Positions 4,736-11,123 of a stretch of DNA of 11,123 nt are shown in pieces. The stretch is from JAUXLW01 sp964195005 (GTDB taxonomy: Bacteria; Actinomycetota; Acidimicrobiia; Spongiisociales; SHLN01): positions 1-11,123 of the forward strand of contig CAXMOO010000113.1 of assembly GCA_964195005.1 (NCBI GenBank), written 5' to 3'. The notes under the pieces were generated by a model, which worked only from the letters and a program-made list of their open reading frames with translations, did no database searches and had not been told where the DNA came from. Every line of letters begins with the position of its first letter. The first letter of the stretch is position 1. Both the position numbers and the translations under genes were made by a program.

Positions 4736-6154
4736 TCAGATCTTTACCCTCGTTGAGTGAACTGTGCTGGCGATCGAGAGCCCCTCGATGAAACGCTCGA
4801 GTTGGCGCAGGGTTCTCACCTCGAAGACTCCGTCGCATAGATCGAGATACTCATGCATAACTGAATCGCCGGTGTTCCAAAAGCGGGTCGGCTCGGGATT
4901 CAGCCAGTAGGCGGCCCGCGCCCCGTCGGCCATCTTGTCCAGCACCTCGACACCAGCCGGCCGGTAGTTGGTGCGAGCGTCCCCCGTGATGATGAGGTTG
5001 CTGCGCGGAGTCAAGCTGTCGGAATATTGCTCCCAAAAGCGCTCGAAGACGTTTCCGTAGTCACTGTGCCCGTCGAAATGGACCACGTTCGCTTCCCGGC
5101 TTATCCGCACAACCGACTCGTGGAAATCCACTCCCGGGGCGAAAAATCCCGTCACCTCATCTACCCCGTCAATAAAGGCAAAGGCTCGCACCTTGGAAAA
5201 CTGGCTGGACATTGCATAGGTGAGCTGCATGGTGAAATGGGCGAAAGCCGCCACTGATCCACTGATGTCGCATAGCAAGACGATCTCAGGCTTGGAGATC
5301 TTCGGAGTGCGAAAGCGGGGCTCAGCAAACGATCCTCCGGTGGAGAGGGAGCGTCGCACCGTACTCCGCACATCGAGGCGGCCCCGCCGAAGGTGGCGCC
5401 TGCGCTGAGCAAGACGTGAAGCCAGCTTGCGGGCGAGGGGCTGAATTACTCGTTCCATACGGTCGATCTCAGTCCGGCCGGCATGGGCCAGGTCGATATC
5501 CTCCAGCAGCTTGTGGCGAGTGGTCCGGGCAACCGCCTCGGGACCCCGATCATCCACCAGCCGGCGTTGAATCTCGTCCCTGACTGCATCCTCGAATCGG
5601 GTGATCCGTTGTCGATACTCGTCTTCGAGCAGTCGACGATCGAGGCCTGATGCCTCAGGATGCTGTTCCATCAGTCGATCGAGAAAACCCTCTACACCAA
5701 GGCGGCTCAACACCCGATAGCGGTAATAGCGGCCCCCCACCGGGCGTCCGGGCGCCATACCGGCCAGAAGACCCACCGATTGCCGGGCGATCAGCCGAAC
5801 GCTGCCCCATTCCCCGACGGCCAATGCACCAAGCAGCCCATCGACGAGCTTGGCAATGTCAACCTCACCCTCTCCCCCTCCGCCACCCGGTAACAGTGGG
5901 CCCGCCGCCGGTTTGCCGTCGGCCCGAGAGTCATCCCCAACGCGGACCGAGAAGAAAGCGTCAAAGGCCGCGTCGAATGCATCGAGGTGATGCGAGTTCT
6001 TCACCAGGCACGCTGCCAGCGAATGTCGGAGGGCCTGGCGGTCCTCGAGCGGCACATGCTCCATGGCCCGGGCGGCGTCGATCGATTCCACCATCGAAAC
6101 CGGTATCCCCACCTGGCGGAGCTCACCGACAAAAAGGGTGAGAACCCCGATCAT
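4736..6154 (-). CDS. CoxE-like VWA-domain protein
   Basis: 472 residues. A helical N-terminal half (about 1-250) includes a Gly-rich linker (GGGGGEGEVD, about 90-99) and a basic RRRHLRRGRL patch (251-260). A C-terminal von Willebrand A domain starts at about 288: metal-site motif DISGS at 296-300, helix with TMQLTYAMSSQFSKVR, SDYG near 365 and LIITGDAR at 387-394. This layout is that of CoxE-family VWA proteins, which pair with MoxR AAA ATPases to insert cofactors into or remodel target enzymes; CoxE itself serves carbon monoxide dehydrogenase. The ATG overlaps the moxR stop as ATGA, so the two are translationally coupled and probably form one complex. No carbon monoxide dehydrogenase or other obvious client gene is present here, so the target is unknown. 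Confidence 0.9.
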   Translation of the reverse strand: MIGVLTLFVGELRQVGIPVSMVESIDAARAMEHVPLEDRQALRHSLAACLVKNSHHLDAFDAAFDAFFSVRVGDDSRADGKPAAGPLLPGGGGGEGEVDIAKLVDGLLGALAVGEWGSVRLIARQSVGLLAGMAPGRPVGGRYYRYRVLSRLGVEGFLDRLMEQHPEASGLDRRLLEDEYRQRITRFEDAVRDEIQRRLVDDRGPEAVARTTRHKLLEDIDLAHAGRTEIDRMERVIQPLARKLASRLAQRRRHLRRGRLDVRSTVRRSLSTGGSFAEPRFRTPKISKPEIVLLCDISGSVAAFAHFTMQLTYAMSSQFSKVRAFAFIDGVDEVTGFFAPGVDFHESVVRISREANVVHFDGHSDYGNVFERFWEQYSDSLTPRSNLIITGDARTNYRPAGVEVLDKMADGARAAYWLNPEPTRFWNTGDSVMHEYLDLCDGVFEVRTLRQLERFIEGLSIASTVHSTRVKI

Positions 6155-6999
6155 GAGAGGTCGCCGGCAACCTTGTCGAGATCAGCCTGGTACTTCAGCA
6201 GAACATTGAGAGTGTCAACCGTCACGCCTTCGTTGACCTCGTCAATACCAAGAGCCAACAGCGTCCGGGCCCAATCAATCGATTCGCTCACCGAGGGCGG
6301 CTTCCGCAGAGGCAGGCTGCGGATATGGCGCACCACTCCGGCAATTTGCTCGGCGAGGCGCTGGGGAAGCTCGGGGACGCGGGTGAGGAGAATCTCTCGC
6401 TCTCTTTCGACATCGGGATAATCGATGTATAGAAACAGACAGCGGCGCTTGAGGGCATCGGACAACTCGCGGGTGTTGTTGGAGGTGAGCACCACAAGCG
6501 GCTGCGACTGGGCGACGATGGTGCCCAGCTCGGGGATCGAGGCTTGAAAGTCGGCCAGGACCTCCAGCAGCAGCGCCTCAGTCTCTATCTCCACCCGGTC
6601 TACTTCGTCGATGAGCAAGATCACCGGTTCGGCCGACCGCAGCGCCTCCAGCAGCGGACGCTCCAGGAGGAACGGTTCCGTGAAGATGTCGCCCTCGACC
6701 GTATCCCAGTCGCCGGTCTCGGCCTGGAGCCGAAGGAGCTGTTTGCGATAGTTCCACTCATAGAGGGCCTTTGATTCGTCAAGCCCCTCATAGCACTGCA
6801 AGCGGATCAGGCGTCGCTCATGAATCGCTGCCAGCGCCTTGGCGAGCTCAGTTTTGCCGACACCCGCCGGACCTTCGACAAGCACCGGCTTCTCGAGCCG
6901 TTCTGCCAGGAAGACAACCTGGCTGATTCGATCGGTCGACAGATAACCGGCCCCTTTCAGGGCATCGGCCACCTCTCCAGGAGATGCAAAAGTGGTCAA
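6151..6999 (-). CDS. MoxR-family AAA+ ATPase
   Basis: 282 residues from TTG 6999, which overlaps the proA stop as TTGA. A GTG at 7038 would add 13 basic, unconserved residues inside proA and is less likely. The AAA+ core is complete: Walker A GPAGVGKT at 43-50, Walker B VILLIDEVDR at 126-135, sensor-1 TSNN at 172-175, Arg finger region KRRC at 184-187, then a helical lid with SVSESIDWARTLLALG. MoxR ATPases use ATP to remodel client proteins together with a VWA partner, here the downstream gene coupled by ATGA. The best match in style is the CoxD-like branch. The position after proA and before the nadD-rsfS block suggests it belongs to one long cotranscribed region, but a functional link to proline synthesis is not implied. 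Confidence 0.92.
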   Translation of the reverse strand: MTTFASPGEVADALKGAGYLSTDRISQVVFLAERLEKPVLVEGPAGVGKTELAKALAAIHERRLIRLQCYEGLDESKALYEWNYRKQLLRLQAETGDWDTVEGDIFTEPFLLERPLLEALRSAEPVILLIDEVDRVEIETEALLLEVLADFQASIPELGTIVAQSQPLVVLTSNNTRELSDALKRRCLFLYIDYPDVEREREILLTRVPELPQRLAEQIAGVVRHIRSLPLRKPPSVSESIDWARTLLALGIDEVNEGVTVDTLNVLLKYQADLDKVAGDLS

Positions 7000-8234
7000 C
7001 GAACCTGGCCCGTGCCGTACAGCACGTACCGCTCGCACGTCAGGGCTTCCAGGCCCATCGGTCCCCGGACATGGAGCTTCTGAGTTGAGATTCCGATCTC
7101 GGCTCCGAAGCCGAACTCTTCGCCGTCGGTGAAGCGGGTTGAGGCGTTGACCATGGTCACGGCCGAATCGACACCGCGCACGAAGGTGTCTATCGCTCCA
7201 TAGTCCTCAGAGACGATGGCGTCGGTGTGTCCGCTGCCGTGTTCGAGAATGTGGTCGACGGCTGCCGCCACCGACGGCACCACTTTGATGGACATGATGA
7301 GGTCGTGGAACTCTGTCCCGTAGTCTTCGTCGCTGGCCTTGCCGGCTTGTGGGACAAGCTCCTGAGTCAGCTCGTCACCTCGCAGCTCAACTCCGTTCTC
7401 GATGAGCTCGGCAGCCACCTCGGGAATGAACTTGGCAGCCACCGCCTCATGCACCAGGAGGGATTCGGCGGCGTTGCACACAGCAGGCCGGGAGATCTTG
7501 GCGTTGACGGTGATGGCTTTGGCCTTTTCGAGATCGGCCGCCTCGTCTACGTAAACGTGGCAGTTGCCTGCCCCATCGATCACATACGGCACCGTCGCAT
7601 TGTCGATCATCGCCTGGATGAGGCCCGGGCCACCACGCGGAACCAGCAGATCCACCCACTCAGTGGCCTGCATTAGCTCGGCGGCCGCCTCACGCGATGT
7701 GTCCTCGAGAAGCTGGATGGCGTCGGCCGGGAGGCCGGCCGACTCCAGACCAGAGCGAAGGGCCGCCGCGACGGCCTGATTCGAGCCCAGGGCATATGAC
7801 GAGCCGCGGAGAATGGCTGCGTTGCCTGCCTTGAAGGCCAGGCCTCCGGCGTCGGCGGTGACGTTGGGGCGAGCTTCGTAGATCACGGCAACGACTCCGA
7901 GCGGAGCGCGCACGCGCTGCACCCGAATGTCGTTCGGCATCGTCCAACCGCCGGTGGCGACACCGATCGGATCTGGAAGGCCCGCCACTTTCCTCAGACC
8001 TGCGGCCATTGACGCGAGGCGGGCATCTGTCAGGGTCAGGCGATCCATCAGGGCGTCGCCGATCTCCAATGTGTGGGCCCGGGTCACGTCACCCGCGTTG
8101 GCCGCCAGGATCTCCTCTACCGAAGCCTCCAGAGCGGCTGCCATCGCTTCTAGAGCGTCGTTCTTTGTCGCCGTTGACGTTGTAGCGACAACGCGGGCGG
8201 CCTCCCGGGCTTGTCGGCCAATCTTCTCAATCAT
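6996..8234 (-). CDS. proA: Glutamate-5-semialdehyde dehydrogenase (gamma-glutamyl phosphate reductase)
   Basis: Second step of proline synthesis: reduces gamma-glutamyl phosphate with NADPH to glutamate-5-semialdehyde in the cytosol. 412 residues, full family length. Markers: NDIRVQRVRAPLGVVAVIYE (101-120), ARPNVTADAGGLAFKAGNAA (121-140), VPRGGPGLI (198-206), VIDGAGNCHVYVD and the catalytic Cys253 in ISRPAVCNAAESLL; the C-terminal FGFGAEIGISTQKLHVRGPM is intact. It follows proB, which makes its substrate, after 58 bp, rather than overlapping like its neighbours. The ATG at 8234 has no Shine-Dalgarno; a TAAACT element six bases upstream suggests a leaderless transcript. The stop overlaps the moxR TTG start. 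Confidence 0.98.
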   Translation of the reverse strand: MIEKIGRQAREAARVVATTSTATKNDALEAMAAALEASVEEILAANAGDVTRAHTLEIGDALMDRLTLTDARLASMAAGLRKVAGLPDPIGVATGGWTMPNDIRVQRVRAPLGVVAVIYEARPNVTADAGGLAFKAGNAAILRGSSYALGSNQAVAAALRSGLESAGLPADAIQLLEDTSREAAAELMQATEWVDLLVPRGGPGLIQAMIDNATVPYVIDGAGNCHVYVDEAADLEKAKAITVNAKISRPAVCNAAESLLVHEAVAAKFIPEVAAELIENGVELRGDELTQELVPQAGKASDEDYGTEFHDLIMSIKVVPSVAAAVDHILEHGSGHTDAIVSEDYGAIDTFVRGVDSAVTMVNASTRFTDGEEFGFGAEIGISTQKLHVRGPMGLEALTCERYVLYGTGQVR

Positions 8235-8240
8235 CGGGCC

Positions 8241-8246
8241 AGTTTA
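8241..8246 (-). promoter_or_regulatory. Candidate -10 element for a leaderless proA transcript
   Basis: On the minus strand TGTAAACT, with TAAACT as the -10 hexamer and TG upstream, ends six bases before the proA ATG. Transcription starting about seven bases downstream would begin at the ATG itself. This fits the absence of a Shine-Dalgarno and the use of leaderless mRNAs in actinobacteria. The -35 region is weak (CGTGTC or TGTCGA). Confidence 0.4.
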
Positions 8247-8292
8247 CAGAAAGCGGCTGGTTCGACACGGCCCGCAGCGCCCCCCAACACGC

Positions 8293-9399
8293 TCATCCAC
8301 CAGAAGGATCCACCAGGATGACGAGGTCGTCACGGTGAATTACCTCACCGCCCACCTCAGAGCTGTGCCGCCCTAATACCTCCGCCAGCTTCTGGGCGGA
8401 GAACCGCACCAGGCCCTTGCCGATGAGCGAGCCCCGCGCATCCTTCACTTCGACCGCAGCTCCCTCGGCGAAATCTCCGGCCAACGACTTGACACCCACC
8501 GCAAGCAGTGACTTACCCCCGGCCACCAAAGCCGTCACCGCCCCGTCGTCAACCTCGATGGTGCCCTCGGACGGCTGGCCAAAAGCGATCCACAGCTTGC
8601 GCGCCGGCAGACTCGAGTCCTGAGGATCAATCCACGTCCCCACCTCGGCACCGGAGACAGCCTGAAGGCCAACGTCTGGCTCTCGCGAGTCGGCAATCAC
8701 CGTCGGAATGCCCGACCAGGCGGCGATGCGAGCCGCGGCCACTTTGGTGGCGGCTCCCCCCGATCCAAGCGGACCGGGCGCCCCGCGGATGACCTCGTCG
8801 AGAACCTCATCGTTGTGGCGCACTGCTGTGATCAGGCGGGCCTCATCATCGAATCGGGGGTCACCCGAAAACAGCCCAGGCGTGTCGGTGAGGACCACCA
8901 ACAATCCGGCTCCGGCTAGATGGGAGACGACGGCCGCCAAACGATCGTTGTCGCCAAAGCGCAACTCTTCCACCCCGACGCTGTCGTTTTCGTTCACAAC
9001 CGGTACCACTCCCAGCTCCAACATCCGCGACAGGGTTTCCCTGGCGGTGAGGTATTGCTGCCGGTTGGCTAAGACATCCTTGGTCAACAGGACCTGACCT
9101 GCGATCAAGCCCGATCGCTCGAAGTGGGCGATGTAGCTTTCCATGAGCCGGCTCTGCCCCACTGCCGCTGCTACCTGGAACCCTGCCAGGTCGGTTGGAG
9201 TCGTCCCGAGCACCGGTATCCCGGCTGCCACCGCTCCCGAGCTAACGAGGGCGGTTGGGTATCCCGCGCTCCAAAGGTTCGCCACCTGCTGGACAACGCG
9301 GCCTATCGCTTCGGAATCGAGGCCACCTCCCACGGCCGCCAGACTCGAAGAGCCCACTTTCACCACCACCGGCGTTCCCGGTTCTAGTCGGTACCTCAC
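8293..9399 (-). CDS. proB: Glutamate 5-kinase with PUA domain
   Basis: First step of proline synthesis: phosphorylates glutamate to gamma-glutamyl phosphate, which ProA uses. 368 residues with both domains of the long form. The amino-acid kinase domain has VVVKVGSSSL (11-20), VSSGAVAAG (52-60), PVVNENDSV (133-141), FGDNDRLAAVVS (148-159), LTDTPGLF (170-177) and the GSGGAATK loop (212-219, usually GTGGMATK). The C-terminal PUA domain covers about 275-362. In other bacteria the kinase is inhibited by proline; the sequence alone cannot show whether that holds here. The GTG start shares GTGA with the obgE stop, so translation is coupled to obgE. Confidence 0.97.
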   Translation of the reverse strand: MRYRLEPGTPVVVKVGSSSLAAVGGGLDSEAIGRVVQQVANLWSAGYPTALVSSGAVAAGIPVLGTTPTDLAGFQVAAAVGQSRLMESYIAHFERSGLIAGQVLLTKDVLANRQQYLTARETLSRMLELGVVPVVNENDSVGVEELRFGDNDRLAAVVSHLAGAGLLVVLTDTPGLFSGDPRFDDEARLITAVRHNDEVLDEVIRGAPGPLGSGGAATKVAAARIAAWSGIPTVIADSREPDVGLQAVSGAEVGTWIDPQDSSLPARKLWIAFGQPSEGTIEVDDGAVTALVAGGKSLLAVGVKSLAGDFAEGAAVEVKDARGSLIGKGLVRFSAQKLAEVLGRHSSEVGGEVIHRDDLVILVDPSGG

Positions 9400-10700
9400 T
9401 CGATCTCGTCCTCCAACTCATCCTGAACGGGATAAAACTCGAACAACAATTCGCCGATGCGCACATCATCGCCGGTCACGGCTCCAGCCTCCTCGAGCGC
9501 CCGGATTATTCCGGCGCCGGCCAAGCGCGAGGCTACGAAGTCAAGGGCCTGCGAGGACGCCAGATCGTCGAGGTTCACTGCTCGTTCGGCCGCCCGTCCG
9601 CTCAACACCCAGGTGTCACCGTCGCGGACAACCGCGAACCCGTCATCCACCGGGCGATGCAGAACATATCCGAGTCGATCCGGCGCCTCACGCCGGTCGA
9701 CTGCCACCGCCTCGAGAATCGCGCTCAATAGGGGCTTCACGCCGGCGCCGGTGACACCAGAGACCGGATAGAGCTGAATGCCGGCTGCGGCGGCCGCCTC
9801 TTCCAACTGGGGCAGCAGCTCGCCGACCTCACCGAGGTCGGTCTTGCTCACCATCACCAACCTGGTCCTGGCGGCCAAATCGGAGGAATGCTTGGCAAGC
9901 TCGTCAACCAGGACTGAATGTTGCTCCATGACATCCACCGTCTGTAGAGAGGAGGGATCGAGCATGATGACCAGGACCCGGGCCCTCTCGGCGTGGCGTA
10001 GAAAGGCCTGGCCTAGGCCCTTGCCTTCTGCTGCCCCCTCGATGAGGCCCGGGATGTCGGCCAGGACGAACTGGCGATCATCCAGCTCAACCACTCCCAG
10101 GTGGGGTTGGAGCGTCGTGAACGGGTAATCGGCGACCTTGGGCCGGGCCGCTGAGACGGCGGAAATGAAAGTGCTCTTTCCGGCATTGGGGAAGCCGATA
10201 AGGGCGGCATCTGCGATGAGCTTCACCTCAAGGCGGAGCGTGACCTCTTCTCCATACTCACCCTGCTCCGAGAACCCCGGAGACCGGAGACGAGGTGTGA
10301 CCAGACCGGCATTTCCCCGTCCGGCCCTGCCTCCGGTGGCAGCCACGACCCGCTGGCCATGGTGCACTAGATCTGCCAGAACCCGGCCATCATCGAAGCG
10401 GGCAACCGTGCCGAGCGGGACCGGGACCACCAGGTCCTCGCCACTGCGACCGTGGCGAAGATCGCCCTCCCCGTGAGTGCCGGAGCCGGCCCGCCGATGA
10501 GGCCGCCGCTTGAGATCCAGCAAACTGGCGATGGACTCGTCGGCTTCAAGGATCACCGCGCCGCCCCGGCCGCCAGAGCCGCCCGCCGGTCTCCCGCCCG
10601 GCTTGCCGCGTATCTTCTCGAATGCCGCGACGCCGGCTCCCCCGTCACCGCCGCGCACATAGACGACAGCTTCGTCAATGAATACAGCTCCGCTACTCAT
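9396..10700 (-). CDS. obgE: Obg-family GTPase (ribosome assembly / CgtA)
   Basis: 434 residues. Obg proteins are essential GTPases that bind the 50S subunit, assist its maturation and link it to stringent response and growth control. Three domains are seen: the Gly-rich Obg fold (about 3-160, with RGGDGGAG at 16-23 and GGSGGRGG at 40-47), the G domain (about 161-335) and a C-terminal OCT domain (about 340-424, ending IGELLFEFYP). G motifs: G1 GFPNAGKST 169-177, G2 DYPFTT 191-196, G3 DIPG 215-218, G4 SKTD 285-288 and G5 PVSGVTG 312-318. G4 normally reads NKxD; Ser replaces Asn here. ATG 10700 follows rpmA by 28 bp without a clear Shine-Dalgarno. The rplU-rpmA-obgE order is widely conserved. 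Confidence 0.97.
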   Translation of the reverse strand: MSSGAVFIDEAVVYVRGGDGGAGVAAFEKIRGKPGGRPAGGSGGRGGAVILEADESIASLLDLKRRPHRRAGSGTHGEGDLRHGRSGEDLVVPVPLGTVARFDDGRVLADLVHHGQRVVAATGGRAGRGNAGLVTPRLRSPGFSEQGEYGEEVTLRLEVKLIADAALIGFPNAGKSTFISAVSAARPKVADYPFTTLQPHLGVVELDDRQFVLADIPGLIEGAAEGKGLGQAFLRHAERARVLVIMLDPSSLQTVDVMEQHSVLVDELAKHSSDLAARTRLVMVSKTDLGEVGELLPQLEEAAAAAGIQLYPVSGVTGAGVKPLLSAILEAVAVDRREAPDRLGYVLHRPVDDGFAVVRDGDTWVLSGRAAERAVNLDDLASSQALDFVASRLAGAGIIRALEEAGAVTGDDVRIGELLFEFYPVQDELEDEIE

Positions 10701-10728
10701 GGTGCGCAGGCGCGGTCAGGCGGGTGGT

Positions 10729-10980
10729 TTAGCCGGCGACTATGTCGACGTGCCGCCGACCTTTGCGAGCACCGAATTTGACGGTTCCGTCTGCCTTCGC
10801 AAACAGCGAATCGTCACTCCCACGGCCGACATTGCGGCCGGGATGAATCCTGGTGCCTCGCTGACGCAACACGATTGACCCGGCAGTCACGAACTGACCG
10901 TCGAATACTTTCGTCCCCAGCCGCTTGGATTGGGAATCCCGGCCGTTTCTGGTAGATCCTGCACCTTTGGTTTTTGACAT
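10729..10980 (-). CDS. rpmA: 50S ribosomal protein L27
   Basis: 83 residues, full length. The N-terminus MSKTKGAGSTRNGRDSQSKR matches the L27 tail that reaches the peptidyl-transferase centre, followed by GTKVFDGQFVTAGSIVLRQR, GTRIHPGRNVGRGSDDSLFA and KADGTVKF. The mature N-terminus starts directly with SKTKG, without the cleavable extension of Firmicutes. The ATG abuts the rplU stop with no gap. Its Shine-Dalgarno GGAGG lies inside the last rplU codons, eight bases before the ATG, so translation is probably coupled to L21. Confidence 0.98.
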   Translation of the reverse strand: MSKTKGAGSTRNGRDSQSKRLGTKVFDGQFVTAGSIVLRQRGTRIHPGRNVGRGSDDSLFAKADGTVKFGARKGRRHVDIVAG

Positions 10981-11123
10981 CTACTTGTCCTCCGCCTCGA
11001 GGGGCTTCTTCTTGGGCTTGGGTTTTGGCTCAGCTTCAGCGGCCGGCTTGGCAGCCGCTTTCTTGGTGGCCGGCTTGGCGGGCGCCTTGGCAGCCGCTTT
11101 CTTGGCAGGTGCCTTGGCCGGCG
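10981..11123 (-). CDS. rplU: 50S ribosomal protein L21, C-terminal Lys/Ala/Pro tail (partial)
   Basis: Only the last 46 codons plus stop are in the window. They read as a low-complexity basic tail built of KKAAAK, APAK and PAT units, then KPKPKKK and an acidic end LEAEDK. The L21 fold itself is beyond the right edge, so the assignment rests on the position immediately before rpmA and on the known occurrence of such histone-H1-like tails on L21 in some actinobacteria. The tail contains two 20-base direct repeats (11047-11066 and 11086-11105). Confidence 0.75.
   Translation of the reverse strand, partial: PAKAPAKKAAAKAPAKPATKKAAAKPAAEAEPKPKPKKKPLEAEDK
10989..10993 (-). promoter_or_regulatory. 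Shine-Dalgarno of rpmA inside rplU
   Basis: GGAGG on the minus strand lies eight bases before the rpmA ATG, within codons of the rplU C-terminus (reading ...AEDK-stop). It supports coupled translation of L21 and L27. Confidence 0.65.
11047..11105. repeat. 20-bp direct repeat in the rplU tail, 39-base period
   Basis: The same 20 bases, CTTGGCAGCCGCTTTCTTGG, occur at 11047-11066 and 11086-11105, encoding the repeated AKKAAAK unit of the L21 tail. The 39-base period keeps frame (13 codons), so copy-number change would lengthen or shorten the tail without breaking it. Confidence 0.85.

Noticed and set aside
5650..6141. 163-residue plus-strand open frame
   Set aside because: Pro/Arg-rich antisense shadow of the VWA gene, with no start signal or motif.
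7000..7038. GTG start of moxR 13 codons upstream
   Set aside because: The added residues are Arg-rich, lie inside the end of proA and have no counterpart in the family; TTG 6999 overlapping the proA stop fits the coupling pattern of the next gene.
7927..8376. 149-residue plus-strand open frame antisense to proA/proB
   Set aside because: Typical GC-rich antisense frame; it crosses the proA-proB gap and has no Shine-Dalgarno or family features.
1..11123. CRISPR array, intact insertion sequence, toxin-antitoxin pair or defence island
   Set aside because: No regularly spaced repeats, transposase with terminal repeats or recognisable defence gene was seen; the only mobile DNA is the decayed element at the left end.

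Overview
The window looks like chromosomal DNA of a GC-rich actinobacterium, probably a deep-branching class such as Acidimicrobiia. That placement is an inference from protein style and gene content, not a measured phylogeny. Almost all genes lie on the minus strand. From the right edge leftwards the order is rplU (partial), rpmA, obgE, proB, proA, a MoxR-type AAA ATPase, a CoxE-like VWA protein, a single-domain response regulator, a LytM/M23-like secreted protein, nadD, an LCP/LytR_C membrane protein, rsfS, a Tat-exported barrel protein (frameshifted) and tRNA-Ala(GGC). The left end, about 1-845, is the remnant of an integrated mobile element.

Right part (about 6.2-11.1 kb): ribosomal proteins L21 and L27 and the ribosome-assembly GTPase Obg are followed by the first two proline-biosynthesis enzymes. 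obgE/proB share a 4-bp GTGA overlap. proA follows a 58-bp gap and has no Shine-Dalgarno, but has a -10-like element 6 nt before its ATG. moxR starts on a TTGA overlapping the proA stop, and the VWA gene starts on an ATGA overlapping the moxR stop. This AAA-plus-VWA pair is the layout of chaperone-like MoxR systems.

Middle part (about 1.6-4.7 kb): a CheY-like receiver protein follows the VWA gene. Then come an M23-like protein, nadD (NAD synthesis), a membrane protein with an LCP-like fold that has lost the usual catalytic residues, and rsfS (ribosome silencing factor). These genes are tightly packed or overlapping. The M23 frame runs about 210 bp into nadD in another frame. rsfS has no ATG/GTG/TTG that would give the full conserved protein.

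Left part (1-1535): a Tat-signal protein resembling allene-oxide-cyclase-barrel proteins is broken by a one-base frameshift. Beyond it is tRNA-Ala(GGC) with a clear terminator. Next to the tRNA 3' end sits the C-terminal half of a tyrosine integrase, missing its 5' half and carrying Cys where the HxxR catalytic Arg should be. Joined head-on to it at about 350-361 is the 5'-truncated start of a P-loop helicase-type ATPase of the kind found in actinobacterial integrative elements. This fits a decayed element that entered at the tRNA-Ala 3' end and later suffered a deletion or recombination. I see no CRISPR array or intact insertion sequence.
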